A stretch of DNA of 59,464 bases from a virus, in the IMG/VR virus record IMGVR_UViG_3300029954_000009, positions 1 through 59,464 of that record; one strand, 5' to 3'. The position numbers were made by a program, and so were the translations under genes. Below the pieces are notes generated by a model. It saw nothing but the letters and a program-made list of their open reading frames with translations. It was not told where the DNA came from and searched no databases. This document shows positions 1 to 7,256 of the stretch, in pieces. How positions within the stretch are numbered: position 1 is the stretch's first letter; each line of letters opens with the position of its first letter.

Positions 1-1
1 C

Positions 2-805
2 TACTGGAAATTGGTTGGTGAACTCGACATCGCCGTAAAAAACATTGTCATTTCGTGCTCTGAAAAGAAGTTCGATAGCTTTGGAAAAAAGCGCAGTTGG
101 ATGGACCGCAAGCAGTCCTATTTGCTGTGTATGCACAATCCTGTGTATGTGCAGGACAATGCGCTGCTGGTTATCGCGGCCGACAAGCTGCACAACGTCA
201 GCGATACCATTGACGGACTCAAGGCTTCAGGCAAGGAATCGCTGAAGGCTTTCGGCGCTGGCGCCTTTGAAATCGGCTGGTACTACTCGTCCATGCTGAA
301 CGCGCTGAAGGCCCGACTGGCAGAGCTTGACCATGACGAGGCCAAGAAGCTGAATAACGTGCTCTACCTGCTGGACGAGCAGACGCGCACACTGCTGCGG
401 ATGCTGGCCCCCATCATCGCCGATCACGCCAACTCGCTAGACAAATCCGACCCATCCACGCGGCGCACCGTCGACCAGATGGATGGCGTGATGGTCGGTA
501 ATGTTTTCGAGAAGCTTTATGCGGCCCATGGTGACCCGGATAACCTGGGCATGTTCCAGCGCATCCTGCCTACTCTCGTTGAAGCCGACAACTACTCCAT
601 CTGCATCAAGTACATCATGGGGGTTTGCTTCTGTGAAGTGACCACGGCCACCACGATGATTCTGGAGCGTGGCCGCGACTCCATCGAAGTTTTCCGCCGC
701 CTGTGGCTGAAGCTGGCGTTTGGCCCGCGCGCCACCTACGAGTTGGACCGCATTGAGCAGTACGGCAGCAATGCCGTGCTCAGCGAAAGCGATATCCCCT
801 TCTGA
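2..805 (+). CDS. HD-domain phosphohydrolase, 5' end missing
   Basis: The reading frame is open to the window edge, so the true start lies to the left. The visible part has WMDRKQSYL followed about 25 residues later by AADKLHN, the arrangement seen in the second half of HD-domain (RelA/SpoT-like, MESH1-like) phosphohydrolases; the HD pair itself would lie in the missing N-terminus. The remaining ~180 residues match nothing I recognise. The likely role is hydrolysis of a nucleotide phosphate, possibly an alarmone, which is inference. It heads the visible part of a plus-strand accessory operon and ends 7 nt before the next ATG. Confidence 0.6.
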   Translation, partial: YWKLVGELDIAVKNIVISCSEKKFDSFGKKRSWMDRKQSYLLCMHNPVYVQDNALLVIAADKLHNVSDTIDGLKASGKESLKAFGAGAFEIGWYYSSMLNALKARLAELDHDEAKKLNNVLYLLDEQTRTLLRMLAPIIADHANSLDKSDPSTRRTVDQMDGVMVGNVFEKLYAAHGDPDNLGMFQRILPTLVEADNYSICIKYIMGVCFCEVTTATTMILERGRDSIEVFRRLWLKLAFGPRATYELDRIEQYGSNAVLSESDIPF

Positions 806-812
806 GGTAACA

Positions 813-1049
813 ATGGCAAGAATCAGCATTTTAAGGCTTATCGCTGGGATGACTGGCGCCATGTTTGGCGGTATGCCAGCCGAGCGCCAGCCCCAGTTCA
901 ATAAAAAGGGAGACGGGAAAAAGTCCTGTCTCGAATGCGGAAAGGTGCACGCGCAGCATAACAAAAGCTTTTGCAGCGCGGAGTGCCACCGGGTTTATAC
1001 CGAGCGCGAGAAGGCGGAGCGCAAGGCGGCAAGAAAGGTGACGAAATGA
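813..1049 (+). CDS. Small zinc-ribbon protein
   Basis: 78 residues. The ATG at 813 is chosen because GAGGTAA lies just upstream, at the end of the HD gene. The N-terminus is hydrophobic and glycine/methionine-rich (RLIAGMTGAMFGG). The C-terminal half has CLECG and CSAEC about 18 residues apart, a four-cysteine zinc-ribbon layout, followed by a basic tail rich in Lys, Arg and Glu. It may bind nucleic acid, but no specific function can be assigned. Its stop overlaps the next ATG (ATGA). Confidence 0.6.
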   Translation: MARISILRLIAGMTGAMFGGMPAERQPQFNKKGDGKKSCLECGKVHAQHNKSFCSAECHRVYTEREKAERKAARKVTK

Positions 1050-1210
1050 AAAAATGTACCAATGGTACTCGCCATAAATGGACGTTCGTAAAAAACGTGA
1101 CCATCCGGCAGGAATCACTCAGCACTATTCAGCTTTCAAAGCGCGGTTTTTATAAATGCGCGTGTGGCGAAGGAAAGATAGGCGCCTACAAGATGGAAAC
1201 CACAAAATGA
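1046..1210 (+). CDS. Small hypothetical protein
   Basis: 54 residues, beginning at an ATGA overlap with the upstream stop. Composition is Lys/Thr-rich with scattered cysteines (one at position 4 and a CAC pair near the C-terminus), which could hold a metal but do not form a clear CxxC pair. The position in an ATGA-coupled chain is the main support for it being a gene. Function unknown. Confidence 0.55.
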   Translation: MKKCTNGTRHKWTFVKNVTIRQESLSTIQLSKRGFYKCACGEGKIGAYKMETTK

Positions 1211-2214
1211 GCCTCACCTACCTGAAAAATGCCTGCTGGGCCGCCCTCGAGCGCGATTGTACGCAGTATCTGATTTCCAATGCTGACGGCCGCGAGGATG
1301 GAGCGCTCAAGGCGCATATGCACGATCAGCTCTGCCGTTTCATGGTGGCGGCCATCCATGGCGGAGATACCGACAGCGTGCGTCTTGACTTCGACGAGGC
1401 ATGGCATGCGGTACACGATGGCACGCAGGCCCTGACTGATCATCTTGATACGGAATTGGGTTTTCCTGTCAGCGGCCGGCCTGAATATGAAACCATGGTT
1501 CCGAAGTTTTTTGACCGGTTTTTCACGCTGGCCATGACGGCTATGGGTATCGTCGTTCCTGATGGATGGACAACAACGGTCAATCGTCTTGAGGTTGGTG
1601 AAAGCGAAAGCGGCCTTTACGTTTATGGAACTGCTGAATCAGTAAATGCTGTTCGTGACTGGATGATTATGCGCGATAAGCAAGCCACTGATAGCGTGAA
1701 AATATTGACCGAACAGTTAACGGAAAAAAGAGAAGCGCTTATGGTGCTTCCTGAAGGCTTTGAACTCGGCGATATTGCAGATACAGCGAATTCCTTGCTG
1801 GGTTATGAGAAGACCATCGCTGTTGGCCATGAAGATGATGCCTACAACACCGTCGAATCGACCACGGCCTACGCATCCCGCTTCCTGCAGGCCTTTATTA
1901 AGATGCAGGCTGCCATACCCAAGGGATGGAAAGCCAAAGCCGTTTTGATTCGCGCGAACGGCGATGCCGACGTGACCAACAAAATGAAGCGGGAGTGCAT
2001 CGGCGAGTTTCATGTCGATGTTGACGAAGAGTGTCAGGACTGCGGCGGCTCCGGCTTCGTTGACGATGGCCTCTCGCAGACGGCCTGCACCACCTGCGAC
2101 AACGAAGGCACGGTGACCAACAAGAAGGATATCCCCTGGACTACGATCAAGGATATCTATAAGCGCATGGTGGCTTTTGCAGGGGTTCGGCAGATGGAAG
2201 GAGTAAAGTCATGA
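1207..2214 (+). CDS. Hypothetical protein with DnaJ-like zinc motif
   Basis: 335 residues from an ATGA-coupled ATG. The body is acidic and mostly helical in character and is not recognised. Near residues 275-300 it has CQDCGGSGF followed by CTTCDNEG, two CxxCxGxG-type repeats like half of a DnaJ zinc-finger domain. Such half-domains recur in phage early proteins without an established role. A second protein in this window (26572-27135) has the same motif type. Function unknown. Confidence 0.7.
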   Translation: MSLTYLKNACWAALERDCTQYLISNADGREDGALKAHMHDQLCRFMVAAIHGGDTDSVRLDFDEAWHAVHDGTQALTDHLDTELGFPVSGRPEYETMVPKFFDRFFTLAMTAMGIVVPDGWTTTVNRLEVGESESGLYVYGTAESVNAVRDWMIMRDKQATDSVKILTEQLTEKREALMVLPEGFELGDIADTANSLLGYEKTIAVGHEDDAYNTVESTTAYASRFLQAFIKMQAAIPKGWKAKAVLIRANGDADVTNKMKRECIGEFHVDVDEECQDCGGSGFVDDGLSQTACTTCDNEGTVTNKKDIPWTTIKDIYKRMVAFAGVRQMEGVKS

Positions 2215-2780
2215 CCCACGATAAGATTGAATCGCTGCGGCGCATTGCAAACAGTGGGCTTCGTTCTAATCCAAAAATCGTCATTATTACCCCGGAAGAA
2301 CTGCTTGCTCTGATCGATGAGTTGGAGCGGCTGCGGGACTCTGCCATAAACATGGCAACACATCGGATTGTGCCGGTCGAGCCGACAGAGGCGATGCTGC
2401 GCGCGGTATTTATCTTGCCGAAACATACACTGACCGGCGACGGCGACACCAAAAATATCTACAGAGCCATGCTCGAAGCTGCGCCGCTAGCTGATAGCGG
2501 TAGCACCCCATCCTCTCACTGGAAAGTGACCGGAGAGAAAGACCCGCACGCAGGCCATTATGACGGTGAGCGCTCGCAGCTTTCGCTGGGCAATATGACG
2601 GATGACGAGCTTGCCAATGCCGTCTTCATGCATGGCAATGAGTATCCGAAGATGGATGACGTGATTGCCGGTAAGGCAAAAATGCCGATTGTCTACCTGA
2701 CAGCTGCCAAGGACCGTATCCGCTGGCTGTCGCGCGCGCTCGAAAGAGCAATCGAAGCACTGAAACAGGTGAAATCATGA
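2211..2780 (+). CDS. Hypothetical protein
   Basis: 189 residues from an ATGA-coupled ATG. The first ~45 residues (IESLRRIANSG, then ELLALIDELERLRD) look helical and coiled-coil-like. A central segment (PTEAMLRAVF) and a C-terminal helical part (TDDELANAVF, DRIRWLSRALERAI) resemble short motifs common in phage accessory proteins. No catalytic motif is visible. It is co-transcribed with its neighbours and its stop overlaps the next ATG. Confidence 0.65.
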   Translation: MTHDKIESLRRIANSGLRSNPKIVIITPEELLALIDELERLRDSAINMATHRIVPVEPTEAMLRAVFILPKHTLTGDGDTKNIYRAMLEAAPLADSGSTPSSHWKVTGEKDPHAGHYDGERSQLSLGNMTDDELANAVFMHGNEYPKMDDVIAGKAKMPIVYLTAAKDRIRWLSRALERAIEALKQVKS

Positions 2781-3556
2781 GCGAGAAGATGCGGGCGGAG
2801 TTTGAGGCGGCACTTGTGGCTGTCGGGTACGTCTCGACTACGTTCTTCAACAACGAGCGCGACGCAGGGCCGGAAGGCTACTGCGACCACTGGCTGCGCG
2901 GTGCGTGGAAGGCTTGGAAATTGCGCCAGCCCGAGATCGACGCCTTGCAGGCGCGTATCGCTGAGTTGGAATACGAAGCCCGGTGGATCAGAGAAAAACT
3001 GAAACTTCCTGCCGACACCCAGCTACTGCGCGGCGAGAAAACGCTGGCAGGAACCATGCACGTTGTCTGCCATCGGGCACACGGTTACGTGGCGTATATC
3101 GAGGCGTACAAGTGCGACGATAAACAGGGCGAAATAGGCAGACTTAGCAAGCGCATCGCTGATCTTGAGGCGAACCGGTGCGTGGTGGTGCTGCCGGAAT
3201 ATCCCGAGATGGTATGTGCCCTATGGGACGTGTTCAACGGGAAGGAATGGCTCATGACTGTAACTAGTCCGCTGGAATGGGATGCAAAAGCCGTAAAGGA
3301 TACGTTGCTGGCGCAGAACTACGCACCGTGGCTTCAAGTGGCACTTCGACACTCCATGACCGATGAAAGCTTGTGCACCACCATCACGGCGGCAGATGTG
3401 AAGGATGCGCGGCGGTATCAGTGGCTACGCAAGCACTATGAAGTAAGTTTGGTAATCGACTTTTTCGGCAACGGCTGCGTTAACAAAACCATCGAAATGG
3501 TCGAAGCAGCAATCGACGCCGCAATGGCCGGCCAAGATGCGGCAGGGGGTGAGTGA
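2777..3556 (+). CDS. Hypothetical protein with C-terminal KDARRYQWLR motif
   Basis: 259 residues, ATGA-coupled. The N-terminal ~60 residues are helical with AWKAWKLRQPEIDALQARI, a pattern common in phage early proteins. The C-terminal 50 residues contain DVKDARRYQWLRKHYE, then IDAAMA, a module that recurs at the C-termini of otherwise different phage accessory proteins. The middle is not recognised. Likely a mosaic accessory protein; molecular function unknown. Confidence 0.65.
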   Translation: MSEKMRAEFEAALVAVGYVSTTFFNNERDAGPEGYCDHWLRGAWKAWKLRQPEIDALQARIAELEYEARWIREKLKLPADTQLLRGEKTLAGTMHVVCHRAHGYVAYIEAYKCDDKQGEIGRLSKRIADLEANRCVVVLPEYPEMVCALWDVFNGKEWLMTVTSPLEWDAKAVKDTLLAQNYAPWLQVALRHSMTDESLCTTITAADVKDARRYQWLRKHYEVSLVIDFFGNGCVNKTIEMVEAAIDAAMAGQDAAGGE

Positions 3557-3762
3557 TGGCTAAAAAAGCCGCTGTTATGATTGATGGGTGGAAACTGGGA
3601 ATCTTCATAAAGCATCTTGATCGAGCAAAGCGGGTCTACACGCAACATCCCGGCATTACCAAGGATTACGTTTTGCTCAAAGTCGAATACGAATGGGTGT
3701 CTGATCTTTCGCCCATCATCGAAGCCGCTAATACGGAGTGTGAAAATGCAAAACGAGACTAA
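3556..3762 (+). CDS. Small hypothetical protein
   Basis: 68 residues from the ATG at 3556, which overlaps the upstream stop as TGATG; a GTG one codon earlier is an alternative. The purine-rich GGGGGTGAG just upstream can serve as ribosome site. Mixed basic/acidic sequence with no recognisable domain. It overlaps the next gene by 17 nt. Confidence 0.55.
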   Translation: MAKKAAVMIDGWKLGIFIKHLDRAKRVYTQHPGITKDYVLLKVEYEWVSDLSPIIEAANTECENAKRD

Positions 3763-4066
3763 AACATGTCTTACTGACGGCAGACCAGTGACACCAGACC
3801 ACAGAGAGATAGACCCTGCCACCGGGATGCAAAAGGCGTATGTAGTGCTGACACCGGAAGAACGCGCCAAGGGGTTTATTCGCCCACTTCGTCGGGCCTA
3901 CATCCATTCAAAGTGTGGAACCGAGACAAAAATGGGACTGGCGCTGTGCGAAACATACGCAAGAGACCCATTTTTCTACAGTGGCACTTTTTGCGTTGGT
4001 TGCCGCGCCCATTTCCCGGTCGCCGAGTTTTCGTGGGTAGAAGATGGCGCAGGAGTAGGGACGTGA
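3746..4066 (+). CDS. Small Cys-rich putative zinc-binding protein
   Basis: 106 residues from the ATG at 3746, preceded by GGAG. It has a Cys near the N-terminus, then a C-terminal series (CGTE, CETYARD, CVGC) ending HFPVAEF, consistent with a treble-clef or zinc-ribbon fold of unknown role. A longer reading from 3617 exists but would run inside the upstream gene. The stop overlaps the next GTG (GTGA). Confidence 0.6.
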   Translation: MQNETKTCLTDGRPVTPDHREIDPATGMQKAYVVLTPEERAKGFIRPLRRAYIHSKCGTETKMGLALCETYARDPFFYSGTFCVGCRAHFPVAEFSWVEDGAGVGT

Positions 4067-4416
4067 GCAAGATTACGGAGTTGGTTGAGCAGTACGGTAC
4101 GCGCTGCAGAGGCTCCGGGGTGGCGCTGGAAGGCTGCAACTTCGGACTGTGTGGCGAAGAGGCGGCAAGGGCGAATATTATCAAAGCTGAAATAGCCAAT
4201 AAAATCGCCGCCCTCGAAGAAAAAGAGCGGGCGCTGGAGTGGCTGCTGGAAAACGGATATGCGAAAGCCAAGCGGGTCATTTTTGAGCGGATTAATTTAG
4301 AGCCGTACAAATGCTATGTTGTTAACTTGACGACTAAGGGTGACATGTCCGCGCAAGGCAGCGGCCCCACGCCGCTTGACGCGGTGCTGGATGCGATGAA
4401 GAAGGAGGTGGGGTGA
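4063..4416 (+). CDS. Hypothetical protein
   Basis: 117 residues from a GTG that overlaps the preceding stop (GTGA). The N-terminus has two cysteines around residues 13 and 24, then a Glu/Lys/Ala-rich helical stretch (EIANKIAALEEKERALEWLL), then a short beta-rich part and a helical end. The GTG start is preferred to upstream ATGs because it preserves the operon's coupling and avoids a 150-nt overlap. No function can be assigned. Confidence 0.6.
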   Translation: MSKITELVEQYGTRCRGSGVALEGCNFGLCGEEAARANIIKAEIANKIAALEEKERALEWLLENGYAKAKRVIFERINLEPYKCYVVNLTTKGDMSAQGSGPTPLDAVLDAMKKEVG

Positions 4417-4730
4417 TGACGACTAAGGCACAAGCTAGAGCGAATGAATATGCAAGCGTTGAGGTGGAATATAGCCCTGAATCCATGCGGGGCATTGCCA
4501 GGCACTATCTATCCGGCGCAGCCTACCAGAAAAAGGAATACGAGTACCAGCTTGCCATGTTGCGAAATGCGCTTTTACCTTTTGTGGTGTTTTACGAGCA
4601 CACAATAAATTGTGCTTGCTGCGGAATCCGGCACTTCCCCGAAGAAAGAATGTCTGCCGAGCGCTGGAAAGCGCTTTACGAGGCGGCAACTGAGATAGGC
4701 ATTTCTCGAAAGGAGCAAGGCCATGACTGA
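4416..4730 (+). CDS. Hypothetical protein
   Basis: 104 residues from ATG 4416 (TGATG overlap), with a strong AAGGAGG ribosome site upstream; GTG 4413 is an alternative. Central helical segment, then CACCGIRHF, a possible metal-binding turn, and a helical C-terminus. Overlaps the next gene by 8 nt. Function unknown. Confidence 0.6.
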   Translation: MTTKAQARANEYASVEVEYSPESMRGIARHYLSGAAYQKKEYEYQLAMLRNALLPFVVFYEHTINCACCGIRHFPEERMSAERWKALYEAATEIGISRKEQGHD

Positions 4731-5004
4731 CCAGCTTGCCGAAGCGGCGCGGGCCTTGCTGAATGCATACTTTCCGCAGGGCTGCATGAATGCAGAAGCA
4801 CACACGCTGCGCGAGGCGCTGGCAGCACATGATGCCCGTGACGTTAACGCCATCTGGGGCGCCATTGGCGCTTGGCATGAAGCCCACGCCGACATGGACA
4901 CTGCTGCCGGCCTGCCGTACAAAGGCCCGTACAAGAATCGCGTTGACGCCATCCACCAGACTGGCGCAGTGCTGACAAAATTGATAGGAGAACGCAAGCC
5001 ATGA
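4723..5004 (+). CDS. Small hypothetical protein
   Basis: 93 residues with GGAG upstream of the ATG at 4723. Ala-rich and helical, with QLAEAARALLNAY at the start, a pattern common among phage early proteins. Ends in an ATGA overlap with the next gene. No domain recognised. Confidence 0.6.
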   Translation: MTDQLAEAARALLNAYFPQGCMNAEAHTLREALAAHDARDVNAIWGAIGAWHEAHADMDTAAGLPYKGPYKNRVDAIHQTGAVLTKLIGERKP

Positions 5005-5456
5005 TGACCCCTGACCAGATTTCAGCACTGAAGGCGGCGGCGGAAAAAGCAACGCCGGGGCCTTGGGCCTATATTTTTGCCGGGAAAAATGAAATGCGGA
5101 AATTACGCTGCGCAGATGGCAGTCCAGTTACCCCAATCGCGTCAATATCCCACCGCGTCCCCGGCGGATTGGTAAGCGCAGTTTGTGCCGCGAGCATAGA
5201 CGGTGATTTTGTCAGATTCAGCGAAACCAGCCTTTCTTGGCCTGAATGTGACTCTGAATACATCGCCCTCGCCAACCCCGCCGCAATCCTGGCCCTGATC
5301 GGGGAAGTGGAGCGGCTGACAATAAGCCATGCCAGGTACGAGAAGATGCGCAAAATGAACGTGCCGCAGTTTGCCGACCTATTCCGGGCCAACATCAGCA
5401 GCGGCGTACCTTTTGATGAGTTGCTGGACAAATGGTGCGGCGAGGTGCAGCCATGA
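5001..5456 (+). CDS. Ead/Ea22-like phage protein
   Basis: 151 residues. It opens with ALKAAAEKATPGPW and later carries YIALANPAAILALIGEVER, the two hallmark stretches of Ead/Ea22-like proteins of tailed phages; family membership is established by these motifs, while the molecular role remains unknown. The variable region between them holds two cysteines. ATG is repeated (5001 and 5004); the first keeps the ATGA overlap with the upstream gene. It is the last sizeable gene of the plus-strand operon. Confidence 0.75.
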   Translation: MMTPDQISALKAAAEKATPGPWAYIFAGKNEMRKLRCADGSPVTPIASISHRVPGGLVSAVCAASIDGDFVRFSETSLSWPECDSEYIALANPAAILALIGEVERLTISHARYEKMRKMNVPQFADLFRANISSGVPFDELLDKWCGEVQP

Positions 5457-5530
5457 GCACACTTGGGCCTATCCCCGCGAGCGCGGGGGAACCTTTGGTC
5501 GATGACCTAATGATGGCCGCATGCGGCTGA
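5453..5530 (+). CDS. 25-residue ORF overlapping a CRISPR-type repeat
   Basis: Reading from an ATG that overlaps the upstream stop (ATGA, like most genes here) gives 25 codons to TGA at 5528-5530, just before the operon terminator. The central GPIPASAGEP is what a type I-E CRISPR repeat gives when translated, so the peptide may be an accident of the repeat; equally, the coupling is typical of real genes in this operon. Translation is not established. Confidence 0.3.
   Translation: MSTLGPIPASAGEPLVDDLMMAACG
5465..5493 (-). repeat. Solitary 29-bp type I-E CRISPR-like repeat
   Basis: Exactly 29 bp. Arms CCCCGC (5473-5478) and GCGGGG (5483-5488) form a hairpin. Read on the minus strand it begins GGTTC, then the hairpin, then ATAGGCCC, matching the plan of type I-E repeats (start, GC stem, then an 8-base 5'-handle like ATAAACCG). 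No second copy, spacers or cas genes are present in the window. Confidence 0.6.
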
Positions 5531-5546
5531 CAGGAACACAAGAAAA

Positions 5547-5571
5547 ACCCCGGCATGTCCGGGGTTTTTTT
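5547..5571. terminator. Bidirectional Rho-independent terminator
   Basis: Stem ACCCCGG (5547-5553) and CCGGGGT (5559-5565) with loop CATGT, followed by seven T on the plus strand and preceded by five A (T on the minus strand). It separates two convergent operons: the plus-strand accessory genes and the minus-strand head genes. Confidence 0.9.
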
Positions 5572-5737
5572 AGCGCTTGAAGCGGGCCATGAACTCGTCA
5601 GAGAGCGTGATGCCCGTCTTATCCCCCGACTGGAGCGGTCGGCAATCCTCGTAGTCGAAGGCGTCAGGGTTTTCGCGCTCTGCCGGATCTTCCGTCACCC
5701 CATCATTGTTGGGCTTTGCACCCTGCTCTTTGCTCAT
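5570..5737 (-). CDS. Small acidic hypothetical protein
   Basis: 55 residues, last gene of the head operon. The ATG overlaps the upstream stop (ATGA) and is preceded by GAGGAAAA. The sequence is acidic and polar, with AFDYEDC near the middle and ARFKR at the end, and has no recognised domain. Its stop codon lies in the T-run of the bidirectional terminator. The composition would suit a small structural or scaffold-associated protein, which is only a guess. Confidence 0.65.
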   Translation of the reverse strand: MSKEQGAKPNNDGVTEDPAERENPDAFDYEDCRPLQSGDKTGITLSDEFMARFKR

Positions 5738-7254
5738 GGATTTTTCCTCTGAAACACAATGATAGCACCATCGAGCGCCTTGTGCATGGGCTTGCCAGCC
5801 GGCGCAGCTGTCGTTTTGCCCTTGGACTGCGCAATCAGCTTGGGCGGCTGGCCGCGGGGCACGTTGTTGTCGCGGAAAGACCAGGCATCGACCAGTGGCT
5901 TGATGGCATCAAAGGACTGCTCGTTCTTGGTATTGCCCAGTACCACGTCGACAGGGACATACCGGCCCTCATTGCCACCCCCAAGGAAACGCCCTACGGC
6001 GCGCTTGGCGGCCTCCTGACGGGGCAGATGCATGTAGTGGGCTGCCACGGAGTACCCGCTCGACTTGAAGCCGTGCACCAGCGATACAGCCTTGTCCGGC
6101 GTCTTCATGGTGGCATCGTGCACGATGTTCAGGCCATTGGTCTTGGCCAGGTCCGTGATCTTATCGAACAGATCCCCGCTCTCGTCATGAACCTCGAAGG
6201 CATTCCACCCCTTGTACTCCGGCAGCATGTGCTTGATTTCATCGGCGTCCAGCACCACGGCCTTGCCTGGGTCATAAACCGTGTTCTTGAAGCTGCTTTT
6301 TCCACTGCCACCACGACCGCCCAGGATGGTGAACGAGGGAGGCGTCCCATCGGCTGGGCGGGCGGCGGCAATCTTTTCAGGGCTTAGGAACTTGTCAATG
6401 ATGGTCTGGTGCAGCGCTAAACGCTCCGGGGTGTATTTGCCGTCCTTCTTGAATAACTCGATAGTCGGCTTCACTCCTTTGAGTTTGGCCTCCACATTGT
6501 CAATCTTGGCCTTGGTGTCTTCCGGGAATCCGGCCAGCACCGATGCGACCGATACGTCAGCCTGGTCATGCAGCTTGGCAAATGCCGCAGCGTCAAACTT
6601 ATCGGGCGCCTGCTCGCCATCGGCAGGCCCATCCTGCTCATGGTGCGTAACCTGGCCCCACTTTACCTTGTGCTCAAATCCTGTTTCGTCCTTGACGTGC
6701 CCGCCATGCTTGCCAGCAGCTGTGACGTGGCCCTGGCCAGCCATCGAGCCCATTTGAAACTTCACATGCGTACCGACAGGGTGCACAGGGGGTGGCTGTC
6801 CGTTGCTGACCCAGCGCTTTGACTGCACCCCGTTTTTATCGGTAATGGTTTTCTGCTGGAGCTTGCTCTTGTCCATGGCCTTGAAAAAAAGCGCCTTTTC
6901 AAACGTAGGCATTTCATCCCCCGATGGGTCCGGTATCTGCCCACGGACAAAAACCTTTTTACCGTCCTCATCGTGAGCGATGGCGCCGTCTTCCCCGTGA
7001 TCAATAATGTTGAAGCGCTTTTGCATCCGCTGACGGTGCCCCAGGAAACGGTCCCAGTGCACGTCATGATGCGTGCCGCCGTCATCCCGCACCTTCATGC
7101 CGTGCACGCCCTTGCACACGACGGCGCCGTACATCGGGCCATTTTCAGGGTGGCTGAAATAGACGCTATCGCCCGGCTGTACATCAGGCGGCTGCTCAAC
7201 GGGCTTGGGTGGCGCCGTCTTTTTTGCCGGCTCAGGCTTCAGCACTTTCCGCAT
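5734..7254 (-). CDS. Zeta-toxin-type kinase domain protein next to portal
   Basis: 506 residues from ATG 7254 (GTG 7260 overlapping the portal stop is an alternative). The N-terminal ~200 residues hold two similar small beta-barrel-like repeats (PGDSVYF...HWDRFLGH and PVGTHVKF...VKWGQVTHH). The C-terminal half is a zeta-toxin-type P-loop kinase: Walker A GGRGGSGKSSF, VVLDADEIKHMLPEY, then NIVHDATMKT, and GRYVP. Zeta toxins phosphorylate UDP-N-acetyl sugars; that activity here is inferred from family. The C-terminus is Lys/Pro-rich. Co-transcription with portal suggests a virion-associated or capsid-packaged effector; no antitoxin gene is obvious beside it. Confidence 0.75.
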   Translation of the reverse strand: MRKVLKPEPAKKTAPPKPVEQPPDVQPGDSVYFSHPENGPMYGAVVCKGVHGMKVRDDGGTHHDVHWDRFLGHRQRMQKRFNIIDHGEDGAIAHDEDGKKVFVRGQIPDPSGDEMPTFEKALFFKAMDKSKLQQKTITDKNGVQSKRWVSNGQPPPVHPVGTHVKFQMGSMAGQGHVTAAGKHGGHVKDETGFEHKVKWGQVTHHEQDGPADGEQAPDKFDAAAFAKLHDQADVSVASVLAGFPEDTKAKIDNVEAKLKGVKPTIELFKKDGKYTPERLALHQTIIDKFLSPEKIAAARPADGTPPSFTILGGRGGSGKSSFKNTVYDPGKAVVLDADEIKHMLPEYKGWNAFEVHDESGDLFDKITDLAKTNGLNIVHDATMKTPDKAVSLVHGFKSSGYSVAAHYMHLPRQEAAKRAVGRFLGGGNEGRYVPVDVVLGNTKNEQSFDAIKPLVDAWSFRDNNVPRGQPPKLIAQSKGKTTAAPAGKPMHKALDGAIIVFQRKNP

Positions 7255-7256
7255 GG

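Noticed and set aside
5465-5493. A CRISPR array
   Set aside because: Only one repeat unit is present, with no spacer-repeat period and no cas genes, so it is reported only as a solitary repeat.
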